Of a DNA stretch of 64,000 nt, positions 46,850-59,151 are shown in pieces. A model generated the notes under the pieces. That model was not told the DNA's origin. It did no database searches and saw nothing but the letters and a program-made list of their open reading frames with translations. Numbering within the stretch: the first letter of the stretch is position 1; each line of letters starts with the position of its first letter. This DNA comes from Zhengitettix transpicula (taxonomy: Eukaryota; Arthropoda; Insecta; Orthoptera; Tetrigidae). The position numbers and the translations under genes were made by a program. The stretch lies in NCBI GenBank assembly GCA_037074705.1, contig CM073590.1, forward strand, positions 132,947,600 to 133,011,599. The letters run 5' to 3'.

Positions 46850-47648
46850 GTATAATTATCTTCAGCTTCATGTAAACGTGTAAAACAGGAAAACATCAGA
46901 CTAAACTTGCGAGAAGAGGTTCAGACATCTCAGAGCCGAACCTGTTCTCACAGGAACCTTCATCGCCCAAGGCAGAGTTTTTATTAGTTATGTCCTTTAT
47001 CCAAGCTTTTTACCGAGAAATTTCCCTTCCGCCATGAACAAGACTTGGACAGTAAATCCGTAAGAGATATATAGAACTGCTTCCAATTGATTCAATGTGT
47101 ACACATCTACTCGTATAGCGGAAAATTGATTATTAATCTCTATTGAATACTATAAATGTCACATTATGTTTCACTCAATTCAATCCACATATTTTACTGT
47201 CCTTTTAGTCGTTCTTACTTATTTTTATAATACAGTTCATATAGCTATATAAAAGTGAATATTTCTGAAGAGATTTAATTAATTTATTAAAAAATCGGAT
47301 ACTTACGTGTTCTCCTTTCATTTATGCTACCTTACATCCACTTACAGCCCAAAGGTGTTTCACACAAATTCAAACGATTAGGTCTAAAAGCTCTTATTTC
47401 ACTAGAGGGAAGAACAAAATTCATCTGCCTATCATACAATACGTTTCATTAGGCAAATCAGGTCAGTATATTGAAAATAATAAGCATAAATTCATTATTT
47501 TTCATTACAAAATATTGTTCCACAAATAATTGTTCCACTTTACAACGGCGTACAAACTCACAAATAAATTGTAGGAATTAGGTGAACACTCGCACGCGTA
47601 AAAATAAAAGTAAAATATATTTAAATAAACATGTAAGTATATAAATAT
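46850..47648. other. No gene seen
   Basis: AT-rich spacer without recognised repeats. Confidence 0.5.
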
Positions 47649-47649
47649 A

Positions 47650-47781
47650 GCCCGGGAGCCCTAGTAACCCTTGGCTACCTTCCTCTACCCTTCCGCATCC
47701 CCCCTTTCAAATCCCTTATCCCTTCCTATGCTATTAAAGGGGAGTTGCCCAACGTGGATTACCCTCATGTAGCCTGTTGCC

Positions 47782-47783
<2 letters not shown>
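47650..47783 (+). mobile_element. P-family retroposon, 5'-truncated copy P7
   Basis: Only the last ~135 bases are present (TAGCCCGGGAGCCCTAG to CATGTAGCCTGTTGCCCTA), followed directly by a TA microsatellite instead of an A-run. Confidence 0.85.

Positions 47784-47814
<31 letters not shown>
47784..47814. repeat. (TA)n microsatellite at the P7 3' end
   Basis: About 15 TA units starting where other P copies have their A tail. Confidence 0.95.
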
Positions 47815-47819
<5 letters not shown>

Positions 47820-48784
47820 CAAAATAAATTTAGAACAAAATTGAGATTCGCTGAAGATAATTTTATTATTTTAAATAGAAAATGAAGGCAATGATATTGA
47901 TAAATTCTATAACGAAAATTTAAAACAAGTATAATGTTATTTTCTGGTAAAAAATAATTCCAGAGTACTATATAAACTTAACTGATAATAATAATTAATG
48001 CTGTATATTTGAATAATACTAAGATAAATGTGTATGTAAGCGATTATACTTCACTCTAGAATTATGAATCCAACAGACGTACTGTAATGACAAGTTGTAA
48101 ACACCACTAAAATTTTTAACTTGCAGGTAAATAAATGATTTTAAAACATCTTGTAATAAATGTAAGAGTTAAATGAATAATTATATTTAATGGTAAGGGA
48201 AAATTATATATTGACATTGTAATATTAGGTTTTGAATTTTTATAACTGCAGTATAGCGTATCTGCTAAAACTTTGAGATTAAATAAGGAGGATATCAATA
48301 ATTTTTTGACGAAAATCCAACGCCGTATCTTTTTCAGCATCGAGAGGAAAACTTCTAGGATATTAAAATAATCATGAACAAATCAGAAAATAATGAAGTA
48401 AAAGATATAGTTTAATACAGAAAATTAAGACATAATAGAAAGCGCCCATTAGCCTTCGCACCCCTAGATGCCAGTAGCAGGACTGAGAGGAGAAAAACCT
48501 CCCAAATGAAGAACCATTTGCTAGAAGGCGGGGAACCAATCAAAAGTTCCAGATCAGCCCACATGAACTGTAGTGGGGCCCCTCAAAACCAGTTACCACT
48601 GGGTTTCCACAGGGTTTGAATCGTAACTTAACGCTAGACGAAAAATGTTTACGTGGTGTTTTCACGCGAGACAGTCTCGAGCGAAAGTGAAGAAAAATTC
48701 TCACGAGTAAATTTTTAAATCAAATTGACATAATTTTTAAATAATTTAATTATGTAATCAACTGTATAGATAATGATGAATGTG

Positions 48785-48787
<3 letters not shown>
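47820..48787. other. No gene confirmed
   Basis: AT-rich. A GC-richer piece at 48440-48610 (GCGCCCATTAGCC ... GTTTCCACAGGG) is unidentified. Confidence 0.4.

Positions 48788-48816
<29 letters not shown>
48788..48816. repeat. (TA)n microsatellite
   Basis: About 14 TA units, 16 bases before the SINE. Confidence 0.95.
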
Positions 48817-48818
<2 letters not shown>

Positions 48819-48832
48819 AATAAAATCTTTTA

Positions 48833-49024
48833 GCCGACCTCCTGTGGTGTAGAGGTCAGCGTGACTGCCTCATATCACAGACGTCCCGGATTTGAATCCC
48901 GGTGACGGAATAGATGTCTGTTTGCGTGAGAGAATCCCCCCGACTAGAAATAATTATTTCCCACACTGAGTCGCTAATAACCAGAGCTGTTGATACGACT
49001 GTAAATAACTCAGTATAAAAAAAA
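48833..49024 (+). mobile_element. tRNA-derived SINE (V family), copy V2
   Basis: The head GACCTCCTGTGGTGTAGAGG ... GTCCCGGATTTGAATCCCGG and the body (TTGCGTGAGAGAA, CCCCGACTAGAAA, GAGTCGCTAATAACCA, TGATACGACTGTAAATAA) match V3 through to an A-rich end. One B-box base differs (TTTGAA for TTCGAA). No clear target duplication. Confidence 0.85.
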
Positions 49025-49094
49025 CATTTATGACTATGAAATGTTATTTTATAATTAATAAAATATGTCAAGAAACTCTAACACCACTACATTT

Positions 49095-49440
49095 TTGGAA
49101 CTATTTCAGATGGATTATAAAATTTTAAGAAACATAAATAACAATATCCGAATGTTTACTGGACACTCTGTCAATTTCAAACGGTTTTTAATTATCATCT
49201 CTCAAGAGCTTGAAGGTTTGAAGAATGTGCTTTTGGAATATTGAGTAATGGAGGATTTTTCACAGAGAATTCTGAATTTGCCATTGATATTCTGAAGGCT
49301 TCTGAAGTATTACATAATTTGGTTCTTGAAAGACCCGGTTACGAATTGACGGATAATTTGTCTAACTTGGTTTAGATGTATGACGAGAAGTGAATGAGTA
49401 CGTGGAGGAATTTCCGAAAATAAATTAAGAAAAGTGATGT
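49095..49440 (+). pseudogene. PIF/Harbinger nuclease C-terminal relic, copy Y
   Basis: From 49187 the + strand reads FNYHLSRA, stop, RFEECAFGILSN, then GGFFTENSEFAIDILKASEV and LHNLVLERPGYELTDNL to a stop at 49372. It preserves the E.AFGIL and A...LHN hallmarks of the HARBI1-type C-terminus. It aligns with copy X (45165-45490, opposite strand) over about 330 bases, including non-coding flanks (CAGATGGATT...AAAATTTTAAG). No MADF ORF was found beside this copy. Confidence 0.75.
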
Positions 49441-49444
49441 TGAC

Positions 49445-49885
49445 TTACTTTTTAAATCCTACGGGCTCAGTAAAATGTCAGTTGACTTACATTTAATATA
49501 TGCGTAAACATCACAGGCAAAATATGTTTTTTGCAGTTATCGGAATTTTAAACATTTTAAATTTCAATATGTCAAAATGACTAAATCAATATACTGTTCT
49601 GTACTCTTCGTATTCTGTCCTTTATGTATCATCCATGACTTCATATCCATGTCGTAATTCACTGCAAAGTTCTACCAAAGCATTTACAGTCTTTAATTTG
49701 TCTTCATATATTTATAAAGTTTTGTCCCACTAAACGGGTCTGTCATTAATTAAATTTTTAAGTACGTCTACATCCTCCATGTTATTAATGGCTAAAATAT
49801 AAGTACAAAAATATTTTTTTAAAGATCACAATTGATGAACTTTGCAAATTGGAGACTAGATGAATCATGTCGGGTAGATGTGAAG
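49445..49885. other. No gene seen
   Basis: AT-rich spacer. Confidence 0.5.
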
Positions 49886-49889
49886 CCCT

Positions 49890-50190
49890 CCCTAGGCTGG
49901 TCCACTTGGACGACAGCCGGACTCGTGCACTGGAAAATCGGGTCCTCTGAACGACTGACCGACTGCCGTCTGCCAGGCACACGACGACACCGTAGTCAGG
50001 CTGATCGGGCTTTTGGTACGTGTCCCACGCCTTTATGAATGATGACGGAGTTAAAGCGGCATTTGCCTCCACCAGCTGGCCGATTGCTCAATGAGACCAG
50101 AAAGCAACTCTTGCCAAGGTCTGCGACCCTTGTTACTTACACACCTCAAACCTGGCATAGCATCGCGCCTCATGGGAACCTTAATTTAGC
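49890..50190 (-). mobile_element. Old, diverged P-family relative P8
   Basis: On minus, blocks appear in P order: AAGGTTCCCA, TTTGAGGTGTG, GTCGCAGACCTTGG, AATCGGCCAGCTG, GAGGCAAATGC, GCGTGGGACACGTACC. The reading frame QLVEANAALTPSS...KAWDTYQKPDQPDYG parallels QLPSKLVEARRREC...GRAWDKYPMPDLPDAG of P1. Divergence is much greater than among other copies. Confidence 0.65.
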
Positions 50191-50256
50191 TACTCCAGTT
50201 TAGAATTAAGCCTGGAAGAGTTACTACAGAAATTGAGTTAGAATATATATATATAT

Positions 50257-51248
50257 TGTAGTAATTAGTAATTAATCCATTATTATAATTATAAAGTTGG
50301 ATTGTAGAGGACTTATTATTGGGTATAAAGCGGACGCCGCAGCGGGGCGGCGAGACACAAAGAAACATTGTTGAGATGGTACGCGCTCAAAATCTACGAG
50401 ACGAACAGTCAGTCAACGGCGAGAGACGAAGTTAGTTAGTTGGACGGCAGACACAGATGCGAGCAGATATCCATTCAGAAAAATTGCAGTATAAAGTTGG
50501 ACGGCAGACACAGATGCGGGCAGATATCCATTCAGAAAATTTGCAGTATAAAAAGTTTTGGCAGTCAACGGCGAGAAGCGAAGCGGTAGAGTCCAACGGC
50601 GAGATATAATAGTTTAAATAAAACGCAAGTAAACAGTTTGACAGAGAGACTTATAAAATCGCAGTTTGGAAGCAGAAGTTTTGCTTCACAAACTGAACTA
50701 ATTTTTAACATCGAGAGACTTCCAGGAGACCGACGTCCGGAAACTAGCTGATGAGATGATCGAGGTTCCAGAATAGCAGAGATCCAGAGCAGCTACCGTG
50801 TGTTCGAATTCGAATGAGTAGAATCAGTGATATCCCCAAATCGTGTGCACAGAAAACCCCAAATTGAGACCTGGGCGGCCGTAAGTAGAAAACTCTAAAA
50901 TTTATTGTAAACCACTTTTTAAAAGATACGTCAGATCGTTTTTTAATTATTTCGTTTCTTTAATTATTCACTTCGTTCATTATTTACTTCTTTAATTGTT
51001 TAGTTATTTAATTTAAATTCAAATCTTTAATCTTATTTTCGTCCGCAACAAAATTCGTCGAGGTTCAGATGAATTAACTTCAATAAAAAGCTAAATGTAA
51101 TTATGATGATTGTATAAAATTCACCCATTTATCAAACCCAGATAAAGACCCTGAGATACCAAATATTATATTGTATTTAAAACTTTAATAAATTTTGATT
51201 AATTGTTTCCCGTAAAAATCTTTTATTTTATTTAGACGCCCGTTTATT

Positions 51249-51251
<3 letters not shown>
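50257..51251 (+). mobile_element. Solo LTR, family 2, copy G
   Basis: 995 bp starting TGTAGTAATTAG and ending GTTTATTACA, with ATAT immediately outside both ends (50253-50256 and 51252-51255). TTATCAAACCCAGATAAAGAC followed by CCTGAGATA (51130-51160) matches the conserved block of copies C, D and E, and AATAAA-like signals follow. It contains its own internal duplication: TTGGACGGCAGACACAGATG occurs near 50440 and 50497. No genes. Confidence 0.8.

Positions 51252-51301
<50 letters not shown>
51252..51301. repeat. Long (TA)n microsatellite
   Basis: About 25 TA units directly abutting the LTR end. Confidence 0.95.
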
Positions 51302-51303
<2 letters not shown>

Positions 51304-51304
51304 T

Positions 51305-52830
51305 GACGCATCCGATTGATTTCCACCTTATGTTAGCGCGCTCGTCGTTTCGTAACTTACCGTCGATTACACGGCCCGGTAAACCTAACGTAAGGTAACT
51401 TCCCTTCACGTAGTTGATGTAGGCACTTTTTCAGTTTTTTGTCTGCTTTATCACTCAAGCCAAAATTGTAAGGAATGACAAGAGATTACTGGAAAGAGAA
51501 ATTAATATAGCCAGCCAAATTTCACAGAACAAATAGAATTTATAGGCTAATACTTTACCCAAATTAACAACCAAAATTCAAAACTGGAAAATTATTATGA
51601 TAACCTCCTAGCTAAAAATATTAATAATTATTTAATTGATAATAATAACCCAATTTTAATGATCCAATGCATTCCAAGTGTGGTGTGATCATGTCCCTAG
51701 TCGATAATTTTTGGAGGATATAATTTTCCATTTAGGCCTTAACACCAGGTACAAAGTTCACACAAAACGGAACTATAATTTTCTTTCGTAAACAAAATAT
51801 GACGCGGTGGCAGCGGATTCTGGGAACAGACAGTTTTTTTTACTCGACCACGCAGCGGGTGGTCAGATAGGAGCTGAAAGGGGCAGCACAGATGTGCAGT
51901 TTCGCGTGGAGACGGCACGGAAGGAGTTGGTAAAAATTGACTAATCCCGCAGTTGTTTCTTATTACTAGTTCGTTTCGCATTCCACCCAAATATATTTCT
52001 TATTTTACAGTGCAAACTTTGTACATAATGATGAATTGTGTAGAATTTTTCCATCATTAATCTATCGATCAAATAAATTTTGTGTATTTATATTAAAGTA
52101 AATGATACCAAACAAAATTAATAATATATTAAAATAATTATCTAGTGTATCAATAATAACAACCTCATCACACATGGTTTAAAAATACGCAAATTGAAAA
52201 CTTTATTTTCTTCTAAACACTTGATGAAAATAAGTGTTTTTACGATTTTAACGTGAGTTTGCATTGGATTAATATTAATCGTACATATCAGTGTAAATTA
52301 AATATAAATAATTCAAAGAATTTTAATAATTTAAAATACATTTATTTAGAATGAATTATTCGGAAAATTGAATTATTTTATATCATCAAGTTAAATATTC
52401 ACGAAAAAATTAAAAATTTAATATTTAAAGTTAAACATTTTACAAATTAAACATTTAAAAAGTTCAAATTACAAATTTAATACTTAAAATATTAAAAATT
52501 ATAATGATTTAATAAAAACTTTTTTGATTTTACGCAACAATATCTACCAAAATTCACAAATCAAACAATCAACACAGTACTTCACACATTTCGTTCTTCC
52601 CCTTTGCCCTTATACTCTTTTGTACGATGTGTTAATGTAGAACGGGGATTATTTGTTAAATTTGTTCTGTTCGTCGCCTTGAGTACAGTGCACTGCTACA
52701 GTTTTATACAGTTCATGGTCTCGCGTACAATTTAAATTTAAACAGTAATGTTTATTAAGACTTCCTTTTACACTATTTTCAGTAACTGGTAACACGACTA
52801 GGTAAAGTTTATTTCTACTTTATACAAATT
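51305..52830. other. No gene confirmed
   Basis: Includes a GC-richer stretch 51795-51935 of unknown origin and an extremely AT-rich stretch 52300-52510 with repeated AAATTTAA-like words. Confidence 0.45.
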
Positions 52831-52832
52831 TC

Positions 52833-53079
52833 GAATAAGAAAGATAGCCAATTCAGACAAAAATGGTAATATAAATATCACACAAAGTTTCTGGGATCCT
52901 TGTCCCTTGTGCCCCAGGCACCCCAGATTCAAAAGGCTTTTGAGTTTTGCCAACTGACAAGTGCAGTTGTGTCGCTCTAGGCTCTTCTTCGCACCTGACG
53001 AAAGGAACAAGGATCCCAGAACCTTTGTGTGGTATTTATATTACACTTTTTGTCTGAATTGGCTATTTATCTTATTCAT
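52833..53079. repeat. Foldback/MITE-like element with ~75-base inverted arms
   Basis: Arms 52833-52907 and 53003-53079 are near-perfect reverse complements (TAGCCAATTCAGACAAAAA, then GTAATATAAATA, then TTCTGGGATCCTTGT). The central ~95 bases (GCCCCAGGCACCCC ... CGCACCTGACG) are unique in the window and GC-richer. The minus open frame over it is not a gene. Confidence 0.85.
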
Positions 53080-53084
53080 TATTT

Positions 53085-56000
53085 TCAATCAGTCGTAATT
53101 TTTTTCATTTTATACAAATTTTATTGGCGTTACAGATTACGTGTTTGAGCGTACTTCGAAAAATTGTGTACCTTTTCTTACTTCATTTAAACGTACGTTT
53201 CTTGCTTGCTTTTCGAATGTAATTCTTCTCTAGATGACACAAAAATTTATCTTTTATTTTGTATACCTTGAATTGTTTAAATCTAATTGATATTCGAATA
53301 AAATCGGAGTAATAGAAATAACACTTTACAGAAACTTCGATTATGCTGTGATAAATCTCAAAAGTATTATTCAGTGTTTCTTTTCTAAGTGTGAGTTGAC
53401 GGCCTATTCTGAAGGTATTAACATTTAAACGAAGGCTTTCCGTGAAATAGAATTACCAAGAACAATGATATTACTAGCAATAACGTAATTGCATATTGCC
53501 GACAGAAGGAGAATGATTATGATTCCACTGAATGACAAAGAAGGTATAACAAACCTGAATGTGGACGGTAGTGCATTATAATTTATACATGTGTATCATT
53601 TTCTCAAAATTCTTCAACTTCACGTTTATCAATTAAGTACATTTATATCAATTGTGTTAACTGGTTGACATGTAGACACTTCGCTTGTTTGAAAAATAAC
53701 TTTTGTTTCATTGCATGAATGATACTTTTAATTCAGATATATCACGGATATGGCATATTATAAAAAATATTATGGCCTTATCCTTTGTGTCGGACTTCCA
53801 ATTATTTGCGTTAATCCTCTTGTGAAAAAATAGGATATCATGTTTTAGGCCCGCAAAAAAATTCGTAAAATTATATTCTGTATACGAAGAGTATGTTGAA
53901 GTTTTGAACAGAGGATAAAGCTTTTCTTTGGCAGGAGCGTGAAAAAATATAACAGATGGGGTAAATATATCTCTGGATGGGAGTGCGAAATATAATTCTA
54001 AATGAAAAAAAATAATTAATTACGGTCGGTTTATCTAAAACACACATTAACAACTAAAATATAATGCACATACCAATGTTATTGAATTTTGAGTATTAGT
54101 AATGAATTTGAAAGTTTTAATCGTAGCGCCTATTTTGTCGGCATACAATGAAAATTACACTTACAATACTCAGGGTCCTGATAACAGTCAAACCTGCAGC
54201 GGTCTTCGTGACCTGTGGATGCAAATTTTCAACAGAAAAGAAATTTTATCCACATGAAGCTTCTTCAGCGGAGAGGGAATAAGTGTCTGAACATCTTATT
54301 TGATACAGCATGAATACAAACTATCGTCCATCTTGTTGTAAATAGTACTTGTATATATTTAAACTTGTGTTCAAGTCAGATATCTTTCTCAGGGTTGTAC
54401 CCAAGAGAGTACTGAATAATAATTGATGAATGGAGTGACGTCAGAGTTAACGTCAGAGTAAACGTCATACAACGTGGGGGCAAATGTTAGTAGTTGTTTT
54501 TTTACAGAGGAATGTTGATAATTTGTAAATGTGGAAAGAATGTTAAATAAATAGTGAGTTTATAAAAAGGAATAAGTGATATTTCATTGGATTATTAGAG
54601 ATGATAGCATTACAATATTTAAATCTTAGATAAAATTCTATTCTCGTGGACCCAGAAATAGTACAGTTCATGCATAACATTAAATATAAAATACATGGTG
54701 CCGACATCTATGAAATCAAGTTCGTCCACCTTTCATTCAAATATTTGCCGAAGCTGAGCAGGTCGTACTCATAGTTTGGATTTCACACAACAGATGGAAC
54801 TAGCCGTCCGACTTCGCATCCATCTTCCGAGCCACGAAATATGTCTTGACGTCCTCCTACCGCACAAACGCATATTATTTATTTTTTAAATGGAATTTTA
54901 ACGCTCGTTGAACAATTATAAATTAAAATAGGTTTCACATTTGACTTACAACTTCTTGTACAACGCTTCGTTATCTACTCAATTTAATGCCCTACACACA
55001 ATGAATCGTTCTTCACAACGAGCACTTATTATGTATAAAAATTTAATTATAAGAAGAAATAGGATGCATTTATAAGTTTCATCAAATATATTTGCAATAC
55101 ATTATTCTATGTCACTCCAAAATCTCTAACGCATTGCCTTCACACACCTAGTTACGTTATTTAATTACTCATGTACACCTGTCACTATTAACGGCTTTAT
55201 ACATTTTTGTAGAATGTGTAACATTTGCTTTATTTACTTTCCATTCGTTCATTTTGCGAGATTTTGAACAGTTTGTTTGTTCATATTTCTCTGATTCACT
55301 GACATTTTATTATATATATTATGAGTTTCCACTGGTACAATATAACAAGTATTTAAAATCTGTTTTAAAATAATCGAGTAACGGAGAATGGTAATCCGTC
55401 CATTTTTCATCAGTCGGTTCAATTATACTGATCATCATATTCATGCTGATGTATTACATGCTATGTCTCAATTAACTCATTGTATATGACTTACGTTTTT
55501 TACGTTCAGTGAAACGAGTGACATGCAGTTGCTATATTTGGCGAGATTAGACCTACAGAACTCTATTCCGGAGTTTCGAAACATAGTGAAATGTGACATT
55601 TGGTTGATTTTACATATTATCCACGGAAATAAAGACATTGTAAAAAATAAACGTAAAGAAAACGCTACGCCAATTTAAGAAAATATAAACATATTTGTGC
55701 ATGGATTATATAAAACAATAAATTTACGATTCGTATAACAGACAAAAAACACAAATTAATTTTGAACAATAAAATTTGAAAAAATTTGGAGACGTTTCGA
55801 TCAACTGCTGTGATCCTTGTCAGACTGAAGAGATGTAGTCAAAGTTACAACACTTTACAAACAATATGAATAGAAGAAAAAAATTAACAAATATTATTTA
55901 ATAAGCCATTATAAGTCAAGTTTAAATGAGAAGTGTCCTGATTAGCATTTGACGAAAATATGTTGGTAGTAATATGTAACATTTAAGAGATTATTCTTTT

Positions 56001-56745
56001 ATTAAAATTATTTTCCTTACCTAGAAGAATAATATATATAAAAAATAATGATTAAGATCCGAACAATGTTTTGTAATAGAAGTATGTTTATAAGGTTGTA
56101 ATTTTACATTGGTTCCTTAATTCTAGTTAACAAAGACCAAACGTGGTCTGGCCGATATAACAAAGTCAGCAATTATTGCAACTAATTTTATAAACATATT
56201 TTTTATGTGTATATATGATTTGAAAATAATTGGTCAATTAATGTAGGTGTTCCACACGCCAGAAAAATATTATCATTGATATTTATGATAGAGTAACCAA
56301 CGCTGAGTTAATTGAAGTATCATTTCCGGAATGTGAAGCCATACTCTGATTCTCCATGGCACAACATTTTGTTTAATAGTAATAAGTAAAGACAACTGCG
56401 TGTAATGTAATTAATGATGGATAATATGAACCAACTGTCTGACACATACTGTTAATAACTTTTTCTGCTGACTATATGTGACGTATAGCATCCAGGTGGA
56501 ATTTTTCTGATCTATTTTAATGGAAATGTCCCAAAATATTACAACATCCAGACATTCGTTTTAATACTTAGCAGTATTTTTTTCATATGATCCAAACAAG
56601 TTCCTCAACTATAATACAATTTATTGTAAATCATCTCTGTGTATATCTTCTTAGTGCCTACGCTTCGCAGCCATGATTTTCATATTTACCTGACTTATCG
56701 CGTGTTAATTACGTATTTGAGATAAAGACCTAGTTAACATTTTCA
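53085..56745. other. No exon seen; probable intron of the gene whose exon is at 56747
   Basis: AT-rich. GACGTTTCGATCAACTGCTG...CAGACTGAAG at 55794-55835 is one of the recurrent ACGTTTCG motifs. The end has the splice acceptor TTAACATTTTCAG (56734-56746). Confidence 0.5.
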
Positions 56746-56746
56746 G

Positions 56747-56917
56747 GATGGAGGCGGCGCTGGTTTTGGAGGTGCTGGAACAGCGCCTGGCGACCGCCCC
56801 CGGAGGCCGGGACGTGGAAGGCCGCCCCCTCATCTTGGTGTCGGCCCCCGGCGAACCCACGACCTACAGCAAGGACCACTTGGACACGACGCTACGATAC
56901 CTCACCTCCATCTACAG
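56747..56917 (+). CDS. Internal exon: CRAL-TRIO/SEC14-like domain start of a Trio/Dbs/puratrophin-type RhoGEF
   Basis: A 171-base exon of strikingly high GC in an AT-rich setting, bounded by TTAACATTTTCAG|G and ATCTACAG|GTTCGT. Both borders are phase 2 (one base finishes a codon at the start, two bases begin one at the end), so it is a symmetric 57-codon exon. It encodes VLEVLEQRLATAPGGRDVEG, then RPLILVSAP, then HLDTTLRYLTSIY. In the CRAL-TRIO domains of Trio/Kalirin, Dbs/MCF2L and puratrophin-1 the same place reads VL..L.......GGRD.RG.PIL.FP ... L...L.YL. These proteins are guanine-nucleotide exchange factors for Rho GTPases; the domain binds lipid or contributes to membrane targeting. No other exon of the gene was seen within 7 kb downstream. 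The ATG one base into the exon could alternatively be a start codon. Family assignment is from memory of motifs, not a search. Confidence 0.75.
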
Positions 56918-59150
56918 GTTCGTCTCCAGACTGCGACAGCGACTGGAATTTTGAACGGATATTTTCAAACTTGGCTCTTACTCCACTCCTTCATTCTTAA
57001 TAAAGATTTCGTGTCTATTCTTATTACGCGATAAAAGCGTTACGCCTCATTTAAAACGTTCAAGAATTCTCTCTACTTACTCCACGAAGAGATCTTGAAA
57101 ATATATTCGGACGGGAGACTGCTCTTTGAAAAAAGATTAAACGACCCAAGCTTGTTCTGTGTCGACAACTAAATACTCATTATGACTGATTTCATACAAT
57201 TCCTCTGCATCACACATTACATGCTACTTTCTAAATCCTTAATTCTGTGTTAAATATATTATGATCAGAAGAAATTTAGATAAAATCGGTTCCGGATTTC
57301 CTAATGAATAAAACTAAAATAACTAAATTATAAGCAGTGTAAAGCCAAAAGTAGTATTTTATTTTTTCATGCATTATAATGAATAATTATCTCCGAATTA
57401 CTTGGAAGTTTTATCATACTGAAATAACAGGTACTAAATATTTATTGTATTAAACATTTATTTTCAATAGAGATTGCAGTCATTCTTAGAGTACTCGCAA
57501 CTTCATTTCTAGAATAAACTATATTATTTTAGTCTTAAATATATTTTGATTCTTGAAATAGTTCACGGGAGCAAAATTCTCTCCATCGTGCTGCTCCAAA
57601 CCAGCACACGGATCATCAAACTTCCCACGGAATATTCGAGCATAACAGGTTCTATCTCGTATCGTTCACTTCCAGTGTCGTCGAGAACCTGAAGCATACC
57701 GTTATCCCGTCAAAGCCTACGCTGTGTTAAGCAAATATGTCGTCCCAGAAATTGCCTTTCGTACACTTTATGAGTCTGGGACTTTGACTTATGTCTCTCT
57801 TGGCCAAAACTAATGAGAAATATGTGACAGAAATTACAAGACCAATAATATTGCAGCCTCAAATAAAATTGTTTATTATTATAACTGCATGAGTTCTAAT
57901 GATCGAACTAAAGGAATTTCTCTTCAAGGAATGTAACAGTAGACGGCAGTTTAAAACTTAGAGCTTGAAACATAGTTTAACAATTTTATGATGCCAACCC
58001 ATACAAAAGGCGTTCATCAAATGACGTGTAAAATAATTATTACACTTCTACATAAATGAGAAATAAGTTTTTTGTTACAGAATGATTTAGTGACATTTGT
58101 GTCCGTGATTTAAGTTAGAAAATAGCGGCCGCAGGTTCATTTCCATTTCGATTTCAAGATAGTATTATGTATTTTATTTTGAAACAGCACTTTAGGTAAT
58201 CTTAGTACTGTAGACTAGGAAGTAAATTTTTCATGCGATGAAATAAATGTTTGGAATTAATATTTTGAAGTAACTCGGTTCGTTATGCTCAATTTCATAA
58301 TTGAAACGTGACTTCTCAATAGCTGAAGTATTAGTTGTACGTGATTCGGATATTTACAGACAAAGTCACATTAAAAACATTACCGAAATGTGACAATGTG
58401 CAGTAAAATTCAGAAATCAAAGTTCTTGGTTTTATAAATTTCTGTCTTGCATAATATTAATGGAAAATGATACCATGTTATAACTTAATAGAGAAATAGA
58501 TACTTAAACATGGCATTATAATTATTACCAGTTAAATTGTCATTTATTACAATTCATATGTTTGTACTTAAATATTTTTAAAATATTTATCACATGTATA
58601 AATAATATAATATATAATGAAAAAAATATTCTCGGCCCCTAACAGCGTGAAAATATCTAGGCGCTACGTTTCGAGACGTTCACTGTCACCGTCTTGTATT
58701 AAGTCAGCTTTTCGTTTCTAATTACAGTTTTAATCATTCACGCATGAGAAACGTACAAATATTGTCAACTTATAGACAGTTGTATTAAAAAAATTTTTCC
58801 TCGACATAATTAGTTGAATCAATAACAATACTTGTTAAATTTATTATGACAATCAAGACATAAGTTTATGAATGAAATAGCATGGTGCTGTCATGAAACA
58901 CGTACATTGTACATATGTAGACGAATCGTTATTCGAACTCAGTAATTCCTATTGCACTTAGTTTCTTTCCTGTTCATAACGCATTTTGTTAGTATGATCT
59001 GTATGAAAAAATTGTCTACAAGGACAAGACATTACTGTACTTTCTTCTATAATATATATTATATGCATTTCTTTTATTTCAAGATCTATTTGAAACGATT
59101 AAACTGCGTCATATTTATGCCATTTTCCATAAAGAAGGTCCGAAATAATA
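56918..59150. other. Probable intron; no further exon seen
   Basis: AT-rich. A GC-balanced stretch 57560-57730 has 43 open codons without a recognised domain. CTACGTTTCGAGACGTTCAC...GTCTTG at 58660-58700 is another recurrent motif copy. Confidence 0.45.
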
Positions 59151-59151
59151 C

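Noticed and set aside
57560..57730. Possible exon in a GC-balanced stretch
   Set aside because: 43 open codons without an ATG, domain or convincing splice sites.
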